64,000 nucleotides of DNA, from positions 78,662,523 to 78,726,522 of the forward strand of contig OY997589.1 of the NCBI GenBank assembly GCA_963921825.1, given 5' to 3'. The stretch is from Erodium maritimum. Taxonomy: Eukaryota > Streptophyta > Magnoliopsida > Geraniales > Geraniaceae. The translations under genes and the position numbers were made by a program. The notes under the pieces are model-generated. The model was not told the DNA's origin. It searched no databases and worked only from the letters and a program-made list of their open reading frames with translations. This document shows, piece by piece, positions 1 to 11,636 of this stretch (position 1 is its first letter; every line of letters starts with the position of its first letter).

Positions 1-1430
1 TCGATACTTCAATACCACAACAGTATCCTGAAAATGAAAAAACAAAACAAAAATAAGTTTGAATATTATTGAAAAACAATTGGTTTGGATAAAAGAAATG
101 AATAATGAAAATTAGAAAAATTAAATAATGAAAAATAATTATTATTTTAAATATTAGAGTATTATGAAAGATTAATTTTTTTTATTAAGATTAAAATAAT
201 AATAACTAAGATTAAGTAATTAATAAAAATAAATTATTTCAATGACATGTTTTGAAAAGTTGAAAGTTAATAAAGAGTATTTTTAATATTTCATCATTTT
301 AATAATTAATATTAGAATTTTAAAATTTTGATTATTAATAAAACGTATTATAGACTTTTTACGTGTCTCGGAAGGAAACATTACATCATTGACCAACATG
401 AAAATAAAAAACCTTGAGGTAATACTCAGAATAAGAGAATTTTGGGAGCACTGACGTGAAAATCCGATATAATTAATTGAGTTGATGAAATTTTTGCTTG
501 AGACAAAAACTATTAGGCAAATAGTAATAAATAATAGCTAGCTGATTGAGCGGTTGCAGTATGTATAAAGTTATTTTCATGTATAAATAAATATTATATA
601 GCAATCATAATTGTTTTTCCTTAACTATCATATTAATAATTTAAAATTTATTTGATAGATAAAGATTGAGAGGTAGTTACTTACGTTATCTTCTGGACCA
701 AGCTCTATGCCCTTTTCTTTCTGGGCTTCTTTCTTGGCGATACAATTCCCCATACTACCGTTTCTTCTTTGTTGCTGGTGTGATTAACTGACGGTAGGCT
801 ACTGGTAAGTTGATGCAGGGCTGCAATATGTACCGTTTCTTCTTTCCTTTTTTTTTTTTTTATTTTTATAAATTTCGAATTTATTGAAACTAATATATTC
901 ATTTGGACATTATTAGGAAAGAGAAGAAGAGGATATTAAGTCAGTATTTAAAAAAATTAATAAATTTTTTCAAATCAAATAAAAACATTCTTAAAATTTA
1001 ATTTTTTTTAAAAAATAAGATCATTTGTAATAAATCAAATATTTTTTTTCCTAAAATAAGATTTTATGAAATAAGTATAAAAAAATTAAAAAACAATTAA
1101 TTAGTCTGATTATCACGTTATGTCTTTTTTTTCAAGATTAAAAACATGACCTCTTTTTTAAGAATGATTTATAGTCTAGTTTTTAAAATCATTTTTTATT
1201 ATCAAATTTAATAAATCTATTTTTTTTTCATGATTAAAATTTTGATTTTTTAAAATTCTATTGTATAAATACTCTTGATCACAATAATAATATTTAGGCA
1301 TACTTGATCATATTAATTGTGTTTCCATATTTTTTTGTAGTAGATTAATTTTTGTTATATACCTAAATTTGTTTATGAAAAATTATAACAAAAAATAATA
1401 AGCCTCATTAAATAATCCCAAAGACTATAA
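1..1430. other. AT-rich intergenic DNA, no gene seen
   Basis: Long A and T runs, with no coding exon or structured RNA that I can support. The part from about 960 to 1430 is recognisably related (roughly three quarters identical by eye over the last 100 bases) to 5990-6420 on the other side of the Helitron-like insertion. Both share a 'tttccatattttt-gtagta' stretch followed by 'tatatacct' and an A-rich tail. Confidence 0.5.
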
Positions 1431-2119
1431 TAGGCAAGAATTAGGTGTGCTGGCGCCTACGTGGCAGCGTGGGTCTCACCCACATCTTACACCTGGTCCA
1501 CGCTGGCGCCTATGTGGCTTTTTCAGACTTTCCTCAATTTTTAACCTCTCAGTCGTATTCTCACAGCTGAAACGTTAAACCCTCCATTACTTCTCTGACC
1601 TTCCGTGTTCTGCTCGACGATTGAAGCCCTCTGCATCTTCCAAACGGCGGCCGTTACTGGAGTTAGTGCTTGTGTAGCCGTTACCCTGCCGGTTCTGATG
1701 CTAATGGTTCCGGGTGTATATATGTTCGGTTTGTGTAGTGTGGAACGTCACTTCTCTTCGTCTGAAACTCTCACCGTCGGCAGCCAGAGGTTAATCGGTG
1801 AGTATTTGATGTACCATTTTCTGATTTTTTTCGGTTGCTTCTCTGCCCCTTTCCTTTAGGGTTTTTGTTAGGAGTTCTGCTGAGTTGTTTTTTGTGGCCT
1901 ATTTTGCTTCCTCAGAGTATTTCCGTCGGCATTTGTTCCTGCACCAGGTAACTCTTATTCGTCCAATTACAAATCTGTCTGCATTTGTTGTTCCCCATTT
2001 GTGGTTAACATTTGTTTCTACTTAATTTTTATGGTCTGTTATGATTGTTTTATTCTTTGCTTTTGCTATTGACTCTGCTTGCGGCTTCACTTTTGTTGAC
2101 ATCAGTAATCTAATTTATT

Positions 2120-2960
2120 TCTGTATAAACTGGACGTGGTTTGGTAATTGAATGAACATTGTTACCATTTTTGCTTACTAAATCCATTTTCCTGTCCATC
2201 TTTTTTTCCAAAGTATTTTTTTGTATAATCTGAATGTGGTTTGGTAATTTAATGAACATTGTTAACATTTTGAATTACTGAATCCATAATTTTTGTTGAA
2301 GAGCTTTTGTGCAAGTTAATTTGGAAATTGCATTACTATGTTTGAGTGTTGGTAGTTTTATTTCTTCTTTAGACAAGTTATGTTTTTGAGTTCTCACTTC
2401 CCCCTTGGACACTGTAATACAAAACATAGATCATGATTTTTCCAGCCTTTTCTAATCTGCCTTTCCCTTTTACATTTTGAATTACTGAATCCATTTTTAC
2501 TCTGTAATATTTTTTCCAAGGTGTTCTGTTAATTGTGTAATCTGAATGTGTTTTGGTAGTTCGATGAACAATTCACCATTTCCGCTTACTCAATCCATTT
2601 TTGTTGTGCATTTTTTCCCCAAGGGCTAGATTTTTTGTTGGTCAAATCTGAATATTCCCGGTAAGACTTAGTTGGAGAAACTTGCATCGATAGGCCATAC
2701 ACTTAAACGATTTACCTTTTCAAAATGTATTCTAAATATGAACGTCATACTTTTTAAGATGCTGAATGACCTAAGAAATCTCGCGCATGAGTAATCTTTG
2801 GAGAACTCTCTTTTGGGTTGGCCACATTTGTTTGTATAATCGGAGTGTGTTTAGGTAGTTCGATGATCAATTCGCCATTTCCGCTTACTCAATCCATTTT
2901 TGCTGTGCTTTTTTTCCCCCCAAAGGTCAGATTTTTTTGTTAGTCGAGCCTGAATATTCC
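2120..2960 (+). repeat. Dispersed direct repeats inside the Helitron-like element
   Basis: A module with 'tgtataatctgaatgtg-tttggta-tt-aatgaac' followed by 'cattt-gcttactaaatccattttt' recurs about four times, near 2124, 2223, 2536 and 2832. The copies differ by point changes and small indels. No coding potential is seen. Confidence 0.6.
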
Positions 2961-3179
2961 CGTTAAGACTTAGTTTGATAAACATATAGTTCTAAATGTG
3001 AGATTCGTACAAAAGCCTAAGCTAGACAAACCAGTTAAATAACATTGGCATCCTTAAATATATAAGCACGTCTTTAAACTAGAAAGAACAAAGTCAAAAT
3101 AAACTGAAAGGAAACATCACGAGCAGTTTTTGTATAATCATAAACGTAAGAGAATGCATCTTCTATCTTCCCAGAACCA

Positions 3180-4310
3180 TATTTGGAGCAGAAACATATG
3201 ATTGGCTTTAGCTATAATAGGAATTGTTCTACGTTTGTATGATTGCCTGAGTATAAACCATTTAAAGTTAGCTTTGCGTGGAATTGTTCTTTGTTTGCAT
3301 GCTTAATTAATCGTAGGTTAGCTTTAGATATGATTAGCTTTAGCAATAATGGGAATTGTTCTACGTATGTATGATTGCCTGAGTATAGACCATTTAAAGT
3401 TAGTTTTAGCGATTTTGTCTTCTTTTAAAACCATTGACTTCATTTCGTACATGAGTTTAGCCTTTTACTGCTTTTCATCTTCGTTGGTTACGTATCCATT
3501 TAAAGTTAGTTTTAGCGATTTTGTCTTCTTTAAAACCATTGATTTCATTTCGAACATGAGTTTAGCCTTTTACTGCTTTTCATCTTTGTTGGTTACGTTT
3601 TTATGATTGCCTGATTATAAACCATTTAAAGTTAGCTTTGGCAGTTTTGTCTTTTTAAAACCTGTTCACAATTATATTTTGCAGGATACCTTTGGGCTAG
3701 AATAACCTTTTTTTTTCCAGTTTGAACCACTCAATGTTCATTTGATTTCATTTTAAATTCAGTATTTGCTTTAGTTCAGTGTTTTGGATGATATGTTGTT
3801 GCATTTCGGGCATGGTTTTATGCTGTTTTACAAGAAATTTTGTAGCATTTTGAACATGAGTGGCCTTTTTTCATTTCCAAAAATTTTCATTTTAATCCTA
3901 TTTTTCTTTCTACCAGATTGGGTGGCCCTTTCAATTATTTGTTTCCTTTTTAGTCAATTCAATTTTTCTTCCCTCTGTGCCTAGAAGAGTAATTAGGAGG
4001 GCTTGCTACTTTATGTGTAACCTTAATGTGCTAATCAAGGCCTTAATGTGCTACTTTCATTTAATGGTTGCCTATTGTTCTTTGTTTACATTATCTTTAG
4101 CTATAATAGGAATTGTTCTACGGTTGCATGCTTGCCTGATTACAAACCATTTAAAGTTATTATCTTTAGCGATTTTGTCTTTTTTCAAACCATTGATTTC
4201 ATTTCGAACATGAGTTTAGCCTTTTATTGCTTTTCATCTTTGTTGGTTACGTTTGTATGATTTCCTGATTATAAACCATTTACAGTTAGCGGTTTTGCCT
4301 TTTTAAAACC
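3180..4310 (+). repeat. Degenerate tandem repeat, unit roughly 120-130 bp
   Basis: Copies contain 'ggaattgttctacg', 'gattgcctga-tataaaccattta', 'agttag-tttagcgattttgtctt', 'accattgatttcatttcgaac' and 'gagtttagccttttactgcttttcat'. Recognisable copies begin near 3222, 3353, 3500 (partial), 3598 and 4112. The short open frames here are by-products of the repeat and not genes. Confidence 0.7.
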
Positions 4311-5949
4311 CTTTCACATTGGCAGGGTACCTTTAGGTTAGGGCTACCCTTTTTCCCAACTTGAACCGCTCAATGTTCCTTCGCTTTCGTTTTTATTTCA
4401 AAGTTTAGTTTAGTTTAGCGTTTTGAATTATGTGATGTTGCATTTCAGGCATGCGTTCAGTTTTTTTTTCCCGCTGGTTGTTTTTATGTAGTTGTCTGGT
4501 TTTGAAACATTCATGTTCAGATTTCAGGGAATGGCTTAAGGTCAGTGTGGCCTTTTTTCCACTCAATTTCGTCGGTTATAGTGACCTTTTTTCATTTTCG
4601 GTGTTTTACATGAATGTGTTTCATTTCCCACATCAGTGAACTTTTTCCATTTTAGATGTCTTGCATGAAATTTTGTTTCGATTTAAACATGAGTTCAGCC
4701 TTATATTTCTTTTCATCTTCATTGATTAGTTTGCATTGTGGAAAATTTGGTTATGGGTCTAGGTCATTTTGAAGAAGATGGAGCTATAATTTTTTGTTTT
4801 TATTCTGATATTTCTCTATGCTTTGAACTAAATGAAGGCTTTGGTATCGCCGGTGCTCGAGAATATGAAACTCTACTGCGTGTGTTTCTGATATACCATT
4901 AATAAGGGAGTTGATGTTCAGGTTAGTTAAGGCGCTTGGGTATTATTCATTTATACGCCCTTTCCTTTTTTCCGCCCAATGTTGTTCCTTTGTTATTCTA
5001 TTTTAAAATTATATCTTTGTTTTACCCTACAGTTCAATGTCCAGACTCCAGAGGATATCATTTGAAGAAGGGTATGCTGTTAAACATTAGAAGAAGCTAA
5101 GGTTGCTCTCCACAAACTATTACATAAAGGACTATCCTACAATCTACAAAAGTGAACCAAGTCCTAGGAAAATGATACTCTAGCTAGCTAAGTTTGTGGC
5201 CTTCACATTTCAGACACAACTCGAATTCAGTGTTGAATTATAAAATGTATATGGCATTACATTTGAGGTGCATATGATACATAATATTACCATTATATTG
5301 ATATGAACTTAAAACATTTGTTGTTAATAGCCTTAATCGATCCATATCGGATAAAGATGTCACTTCCCATTCTTTAAAAACTGAAGCATTGAGCCACCAA
5401 CAGGTTATCACATGAGATAAATTATGTTTGTTTGGTGGGACTAGGGAAATACGTGAGAAAGAGGGACACAACCAGCAATGTAATGTATACTACAAAAAGA
5501 TAACCAGAAAATTGGACATGATGAAAATAAGGTCTCTCTTCCTTTGTTGCCATATATATACGACTGTGGATATGGTTGTGGCTGTCGTTGCGGCGGTTCT
5601 ACAGTGACATTTTTGTAAATATGTTTTAGAACGTGTTATATTTCCTTTTTCTTTGATTTTGCATTTACGTTATCATGATCTCATAAAGCTTGAAATTACT
5701 TCTTGTGTCTTACATTTTATTTATCTCGACCAAGCTACAGATTGTACGTACATATGATCAACCAACTATTAACTGATATATGCAACTCCAATGATACCAA
5801 CAAAAATATACTTATACCTATTAGAAATCGTCATCGTCCGCTATACACAATATTATGTATTATGTTAGCGATTAGATTTCACACACTATTTCTTACACCA
5901 AGCACCGCGCATCGCGCGGTGCCCACACCTAGTATAATATAATGATGAT

Positions 5950-6459
5950 AGTAATTATTCATACCATGTTTCCTATTCTAATGCTGCCATGTGTAATAAT
6001 CAACTTTAAATCAAACAAAAAATTCCTAAAAATGATTTTCTTTTCTTTAATAAAATCAGATTTTTCCTAAAGTTTTTTTTTTTCATAAAATAAGATTTCG
6101 GTAATATGTCTAGTATTTTTTTCCTAAAATAAATTTTCTGTAATAAGTCAGATTTTATTTTTCCTTTTTAAAAAAAATCGAAAGTAATTAATGCTGATAA
6201 TTAGATTGGGCATTAAATTTTTGTTAGTAAATCTGATTTTTAGTTTTAAAAAATATATTTTTAACCATATTAGTTATATTTCCATATTCTAGACATAATA
6301 ATTATATTTCCATATTTTTGTAGTACACTAAATTTTTATTATATACCTAGAGATTGTTAGGGAACATTATAACAAAAAAAAAAATAGGCCACTTAAGTAG
6401 TAAAATCAAATAAAAATGATGGAATACACTAATAATAAAAACAATAAGTCTAGCATTTG
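5950..6459. other. AT-rich flank, no gene seen
   Basis: A/T-rich sequence related to 960-1430. No gene, RNA or transposon terminus could be supported here. Confidence 0.4.
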
Positions 6460-6738
6460 TTTAGCATTATCCCATTGTAGACGAAATAGTTAAGCATCAC
6501 TACAAAGTGTTTTCTCTTTCCTACGTATCAATTATTTCTCTTTCCTCAATCATGAATTGGTAATGTTAGACTAATGTTATGGATGTGGATGCTCTTAGTT
6601 TAGCATCATCCCATTGTATACAAAAAAGTGCATCATTAAAAAAATGTTTCTTCTCTCCTACGTGGCATGTGCTTCTCTCTCTTTAAACATAAATTGGTGG
6701 TGCTAGATCAATGCTATGGATGTGGATATTGAAATTCA
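6460..6738 (+). repeat. Two-copy tandem repeat, period about 139 bp
   Basis: The 'tttagcat-atcccattgta' start occurs at 6460 and 6599. Each copy runs through a 'cctacgt' box, a '-aattggt--tg-tag' box and ends in 'atggatgtggat'. It is non-coding and resembles internal sequence of small DNA transposons, but no terminal inverted repeats were found. Confidence 0.6.
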
Positions 6739-6753
6739 TGTAAATTTATATAT

Positions 6754-8141
6754 ATTTTTTTGATCGGCAAAACATATTGAAATTTTATATCCTCTTTTGA
6801 GGTGAAAAAGGAATACGAGCTAGACCCAGCTACAGATCTTCAAAAGAAACCTCAAGACGCTCAAAGTCGTCTTATAGAGGAATCAACAACCTATAAAAAA
6901 ACAAAGAAAACAATTACAGAAGTAACACAAGATTACCAACCCAGAACCCAACTAGGGGATTACAACCGAAGAACAATACAACAACCCAACAAGGGGTACA
7001 CCGGAACCAGAGATCGAAATACAAACAAAAATAGAAAAGTTCTTAAAACTAGATTTGTCAACCATTAAACCCAGTAAAAAGTAAGTCTGAGAACCAGATT
7101 TGTCCACTATTAAGCTCATGGAAAAAAGATAGCAGCCTCCAACAACCCAAAGCACATCAACCCTAAACTATGTGGGAATCACTTCGACTTCATCTCAACA
7201 AACCCCAATCCCAGAATCGGAACCGAGGAGTTAAAAATGTCGGGGCCAGGACCACTAACGGCTGAGACCTCTCCGTTGGAAAACCATCGGAGCCCACATA
7301 GCCAAACCCTACTAGTACTATTGGAGCAAAAAGCCTCATGCCCTCGCCGGCGGCCAACCCCAACCGGCTATTCCGAGTCACAAGAGTGAACGAGGGCACA
7401 AGGAAACCGATCGAAAAAGTAGAGAGGCGGGGGGAGAAGAAAACCCAACATAGTATCGAGGAGAAGAGAAGCCTTACCTCAGATCTTCACGAAGGAGAAG
7501 GAGAGGACCGACGACCTTAGGAGCCACAAGCACCACCGAAAACGTATATTTGACGCCTCAGAAGGCCAGATCTACAAAAGAGGCCCAACAGCCGCCCCAT
7601 GGCCACGAGTCTCTAACGGAGCAGAGCTACCTCACCAGACGACACCACGAAGAAGCCGACCGGAGCACAGGCAACACCCGAAAAAAGACCAGAGGAGACC
7701 AATCACCGGATCCGCAGCGATCCACACCGAAGGGGTGCAAAAACACTTCCCACGAGCGGATCTGAGGCCGGTCACCGTCCGGAGAGCAGAGGCGACAGAG
7801 AGACTGGGAGAGAGAAGACTTCAAGTCGTCACGACACCACACCAGGAGGCCGGAGCAGCAACGATCCACGCCAAATCGGAGCGAAAACGCCTCCCACGCG
7901 CTAATTTGGCTCTAGAACGCCGGTCGGAGACTGAGAGAAAGCCAACAGAGAAGGGAGGGAAGAGGAACGAAGGGGCTTTTAGGGAATACGAAGGGAAGAA
8001 GGAGGAGAAAACCACCACCAGCATCAGGCTTGGCCGGAGGCCAAAGCCTTTACCGGTGGTGGTTTAGAAAAATGGGCGGCGAGAAGAAGATCTAGGGTTT
8101 GGAGCTGAAGCTTCAGAGAGAAAAGTAGAGAGAGAAGAGTT
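6754..8141 (-). mobile_element. GC-rich non-autonomous retroposon (LINE-type 3' end), minus orientation
   Basis: The body is flanked by a 15-bp target-site duplication (TGTAAATTTATATAT at 6739-6753 and 8142-8156). Read on the minus strand it starts with a CT-rich leader containing 'aaaccctag' near 8095 and ends in TTTTGCCGATC plus an A run, the usual form of a plant LINE 3' end. It is much richer in G and C than its surroundings. Short open frames exist on both strands, but none is longer than 110 codons and none is recognisable. It was most likely mobilised by a LINE reverse transcriptase. Confidence 0.75.
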
Positions 8142-8342
8142 TGTAAATTTATATATTTCATGATCAATAATTATGACAATAACTCTGCGGGAGTGCCCAA
8201 GTTTAATTTCATAATAAAATATTAAAGTGAAGATATTTTCGTATTTGGAGTAAGTTTTCAACATGTTTTAATATTATAATTTAATTCCTCATCTGGATTA
8301 CTTTAAACAGACCTCTTATCAATTCAATTAAGTATTGCATTG

Positions 8343-10626
8343 TGGACGAGACACACTTAAAAAAACGCTCTCAAGCGTTTCTCTAACCTAGCCGCCGCTC
8401 AACAGTACCCTTCCCCTTTGTTCCCCTCTCTCTCCACTGGTGCCGTAGAGGTCTCTGGCAACCTTCGCTCCCGGCCCGTCAACGCTCTCGGTGAGTGCTC
8501 TGTTTTGTTTGGCTTCCCCCCTCTCTCCCTTACGTCCCTTGCCTTCCCTCTCCTCTTCCCGCTCGATCCCTTCCCTCCCTTGCCTTCCCTCTCCTCTTTC
8601 CGCTCGCTCCCGTCCCTCCTCAGTCCAGTCTTTGCTCGCCGGAGTCGTCCTCGTGCTTGTCGGCATCGTCCTCGTGTAGATACAGCAGTGGCAAGAGCTT
8701 CTTCGTCATTTTTTGGTGGGGAGAAGTGCAGATCTGCAGCTGGGTGGCTCGCCGTGGGTGCCTCAGTCGTGGGTGGCTCGCCGGCCGGAGTTGAGCTCAG
8801 GCGTGGTGCTCGCCGAACCGACTGGTGGTTTCTTCATCTGGTGGCTCTCTTCGCCACTTCCGAGGTGGGTAGTATCCATGCCAGAGGTGGTGCGGGCGCG
8901 GATTCAACCCCGGTGGAGTTATACCTTCGTTCCTCGGGGTGTGGCTGAGCTGGTGTGGCTGAACTGGTGTGGCTGTGTTGCTGGCAGTTTGGGTGTTGAG
9001 GCTGGCAGTTTGGGTGTTGAGACTGGCAGTTTGGGTGTTTGGGCCGGCATGTAGGCCTTGGCATAGCTGCTTTCGCTGCCTGTTTTTGGAGTGGGTTGAT
9101 GCTTGTTGAACCTTCGAGGTCCTCAGATCTACTCGATTCCGGCCCGATCTAAGGCGTCTTCTGCTCCGTACTCTCCGTCAATCCTGTTCTGGTTTCTCTC
9201 CAAGCCATCCCAACTTGACTTTGCAGTTCTTGCCTCGCCTTCATGTTCATTAGAGGCAGAGCGAGGAGTTAGTCTTTGGTTTGGTACAGATCCGTTTGGA
9301 GTTCCTCTCCATCCCATCCCGACGCAACTCTTTGTTCCGGCCACGCCTTCATGTTTCATAGTGGCGGAGCGAAGAGCTAGTCTTTGGTTTGGTTGCGGAT
9401 CCGTATGGAGTTACGGTGGTATGTTGTTGTCTCAGCTTTCGGGGGGTTTGTTCATTGGATTTCATGGTGTTGGCCATCGGTGTGCCCCCGGTCCCAGAGT
9501 GAGTTGGATCCGGACCCGTTCGAGGTAGCTTACTTGTGGCTTGTTTAGTTTTCACCGTGGTAAACGTTTCTGATCTGGATTCGTTGTGAAGCTAATCTCG
9601 TCCCTCGTCATCGCGGATGCTCGGTGGTGGCGTCCCGCTTCTCTTCAGGCTTTAGTGTCTTTATTGTCAGGGTGGAGGCTGGCTTGTTCTCGGTATAACT
9701 ACAGGCCTTCCCCTTTGGGTCCTCACTTGGTGTTGGCCGGCGAGGGGTTCCGGTATCGGTTTCGGAACGCTCAACTCGAGTTCAGTCTCGATTCCTCGGA
9801 AATGTTGACTTCCTTCTGCTTGTTCGTTGGAGTGTTTGGTCGGATGCTCAGTGGTGGCGTTGTGCTTCTTTGTTGGCTTCGGTGACAGATCAGTTCGGGG
9901 TCGGGTTGGTTCGTGTTCGGTATGATTACAGGCCTTCCCCTTGGGTCCTTTCTTGATGTTGGCCGGCGAGGGGTTACTAGTTTCGGTTTCAGAACGCTCA
10001 GCTCGATTCCAATCTCGTTTCCCCAGAAGTGAAGTCTTGTTGTTGTCTTCTTGGATTTTGTGCTCGTTCTCGGTAGAAATACTGGTCCTCGCCCTTTGGG
10101 CCCTGTCTCGGTGTAGGTCAGATTTTGGTTTCGGAGGATTGAGTTCGAGCTCCTTCGTTCACTTTTGAGCTCCCCTTGGATGTCGTAACCCACCAGGTTT
10201 CTCTTTGCCAGCTGCAACTTGGACGTCTTTTTCTTAAAGCTTTTCATGGTTGTAAAATCCGGTCCCAAGACCTTTTTTCATTTTAGAGTACTTCATGTTT
10301 GAAAATGTTAGTCTTCAGGACTTTGTTTTCTGGTTGGCTTATAGGTTGTTGGGTAGTTCAGGTTCATAGCATAGGTTTGCTATGACTTTCTTTGGTGTTT
10401 TTGGGCTTGCATACCCACTTCTTAGTTTCATCCCCTGGTGTTAGGGATTGGTTGTTGTGTGAAGGCGAGGTGTGTCTCGGTCCGGTTTCAGGTTTGAGGG
10501 TGTGCTTTGAATGCTAGTGCTCTAATTTGTTTTATTGGGTTATGTAGCTAGAACCTATCTTGTCCTTCCTTTCCGGCCTCTGAAAAGGGAGAGATTTATA
10601 ATACTGTTTTGCTGATAATTTTTTTT
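8343..10626 (+). mobile_element. GC-rich non-autonomous retroposon, plus orientation
   Basis: This 2.28-kb GC-rich block is bounded by 13-bp direct repeats, AAGTATTGCATTG (8330-8342) and AAGTACTACACTG (10627-10639). They differ only by three C/T or G/A transitions, as expected of an old methylated target-site duplication. The 5' part is CT-rich with 'ctctaacctagccgccgc'. The 3' end reads TTTTGCTGATAA then a T run. Several overlapping open frames (the longest 176 codons at 8418-8948) are compositional and have no recognisable domain. A three-fold 'ctggcagtttgggtgttg' repeat sits at about 8980-9040. Confidence 0.65.
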
Positions 10627-10639
10627 AAGTACTACACTG

Positions 10640-11012
10640 ATGGGAGTACGTGAGACTATCTCTGAAACTCTAGGGTTTGTTTTGTTGTACTATCTTCTCC
10701 TTGATCTTATCGGAAATGTTGTCTCCGCCTTCGAGTGATCGTATTCTGTAAGTCTTCCATCACTCTTCGCCTCACATCGTTTTTCTCTTTGGAGAACGGG
10801 TACATAAGTTACGTTTCGTTTTTTGTCTTTTGGATCCGTTATACCCTACGTATTTGCTCTCTTTTTCCGTGCGTTTTTTTTGCTCTGATGGTTCCTACTA
10901 GTATATCGTCTTTACGTGAAGCCAGAGCAAATAGCCAGATGTACAAGAATGTCTCGAAATTTCCATTTCAAGGTTTAGAGTTTTAGAGTATATTGGTCTT
11001 GGTATATTTTTC
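10640..11012 (+). mobile_element. Probable LINE 5' region, truncated
   Basis: The sequence has the character of a plant LINE leader ('actctagggtttg', then CT-rich DNA) and lies directly before a LINE endonuclease start. An 83-codon open frame at 10735-10986 has no recognisable domain. The assignment rests on position and composition. Confidence 0.35.
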
Positions 11013-11060
11013 TAGGGCTGTACGGACTCGAACCGTAGACCTTCTCGGTAAAACAGATCA
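11013..11060 (-). other. Plastid-derived fragment (NUPT): 3' part of chloroplast trnV-UAC
   Basis: Read on the minus strand, the fragment gives the intron end 'tgatctgtttt', then ACCGAGAAGGTCTACGGTTC, a T-loop of the GTTCGAGTCC type, and an acceptor-stem end 'agccctag'. From memory this matches the 3' exon of chloroplast tRNA-Val(UAC) with its intron boundary, with one visible difference (G for A near the acceptor stem). The 5' exon is absent, so it cannot make a tRNA. It looks like filler DNA at a junction beside LINE sequence. Confidence 0.7.
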
Positions 11061-11066
11061 TCTGAA

Positions 11067-11228
11067 ATGGTCTCCATTTTGCCTTGGAATTGCTGGAGTT
11101 TGGGCACTGATCAAAACTGCTGTCAACTGAAAGAGCTCGTGAGTCGCCTCCATCCGGACTTAGTGTTCTTGACTGAGACGCATCACGTCGAGATTGGGAA
11201 CTCCCGATCAAGTTTGGGTATGATGTGA
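11067..11228 (+). pseudogene. LINE ORF2 N-terminus (endonuclease/exonuclease/phosphatase fold), truncated
   Basis: The 53-codon frame reads as the start of a plant non-LTR retrotransposon ORF2: 'ILPWNCWSLGT' corresponds to the usual 'SWNCRGLG' motif, and 'LKELVSRLHPDLVFLTETH' to the segment ending in the catalytic Glu of the EEP endonuclease. A stop follows at 11226-11228. No downstream endonuclease, reverse transcriptase or zinc knuckle is present, so only the first tenth or less of the protein remains. It directly abuts the plastid fragment at 11013-11060. Confidence 0.8.
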
Positions 11229-11636
11229 AAAAGAGCGATAGTTAGATAAAATTACTTATAATTTTCCCCTTTATACAATAAACAACCGTTTATATTTGAT
11301 AGTGATTTCATATTTGAATACATACACCTTAATAATTTTTCATATATTTGATACATGGGGTAATGGTTATAGACAAGGGATGGGTTTTGTACCGTATGAT
11401 TTGCCACATTTGTATCCAATGGACCTGCCTCTCAACACAACATCCTCACTATCACATAGACCAAAAACAAAAGTCATCACTATCATATAGGATCTCAAGT
11501 TCGCAATTTATTTTGACCACTATCAGTAAATATAAGTCTAAGTTCATGAATCATATGGTAAAGGAAAAAAAGCAAGTTTTCAAGGAGAATATAAACCAAA
11601 TGGCAGGGTTTGAAGATGAGAATTTTCTCCTCTGTC
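11229..11636. other. Intergenic, 3' flank of the COBRA-like gene
   Basis: AT-rich sequence with no independent gene. On the minus strand, directly after the COBRA-like stop codon, an overlapping frame encodes a hydrophobic stretch (HLVYILLENLLFFLYHM, about 11550-11600). This may be the remains of the lost GPI-anchor signal. Confidence 0.4.

Larger units (their letters stand above)
1440..5932 (+). mobile_element. Helitron-like element (3' end clear, 5' end not fixed)
   Basis: The 3' terminus fits the Helitron rule: a perfect 9-bp GC-rich stem (GCACCGCGC at 5902-5910 pairing with 5914-5922, loop ATC), then 6 bases, then CTAG at 5929-5932, followed by T at 5933. Helitrons end in CTRR and insert between A and T. 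The body starts near 1440 with a GC-rich block carrying two direct copies of a 'ctggcgcctaYgtggc' motif (about 1450 and 1502). A gene-like stretch follows: a short open frame at 1605-1859 containing a possible splice donor (ggtgagt near 1798), then 'cag/gtaact' near 1948. That resembles a captured gene fragment, but no protein family is recognisable. No Rep/helicase ORF is present, so it would be non-autonomous. The 5' TC terminus was not found; the start is the point where sequence character changes. Confidence 0.6.

Noticed and set aside
8418..8948. 176-codon open frame, the longest in the 8-10 kb block
   Set aside because: It overlaps other long frames on both strands in CT-rich DNA, has no domain, and lies in a retroposon; the openness is compositional.
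11013..11060. A functional tRNA-Val gene
   Set aside because: Only the 3' part is present, with no D-arm, anticodon or 5' acceptor strand.
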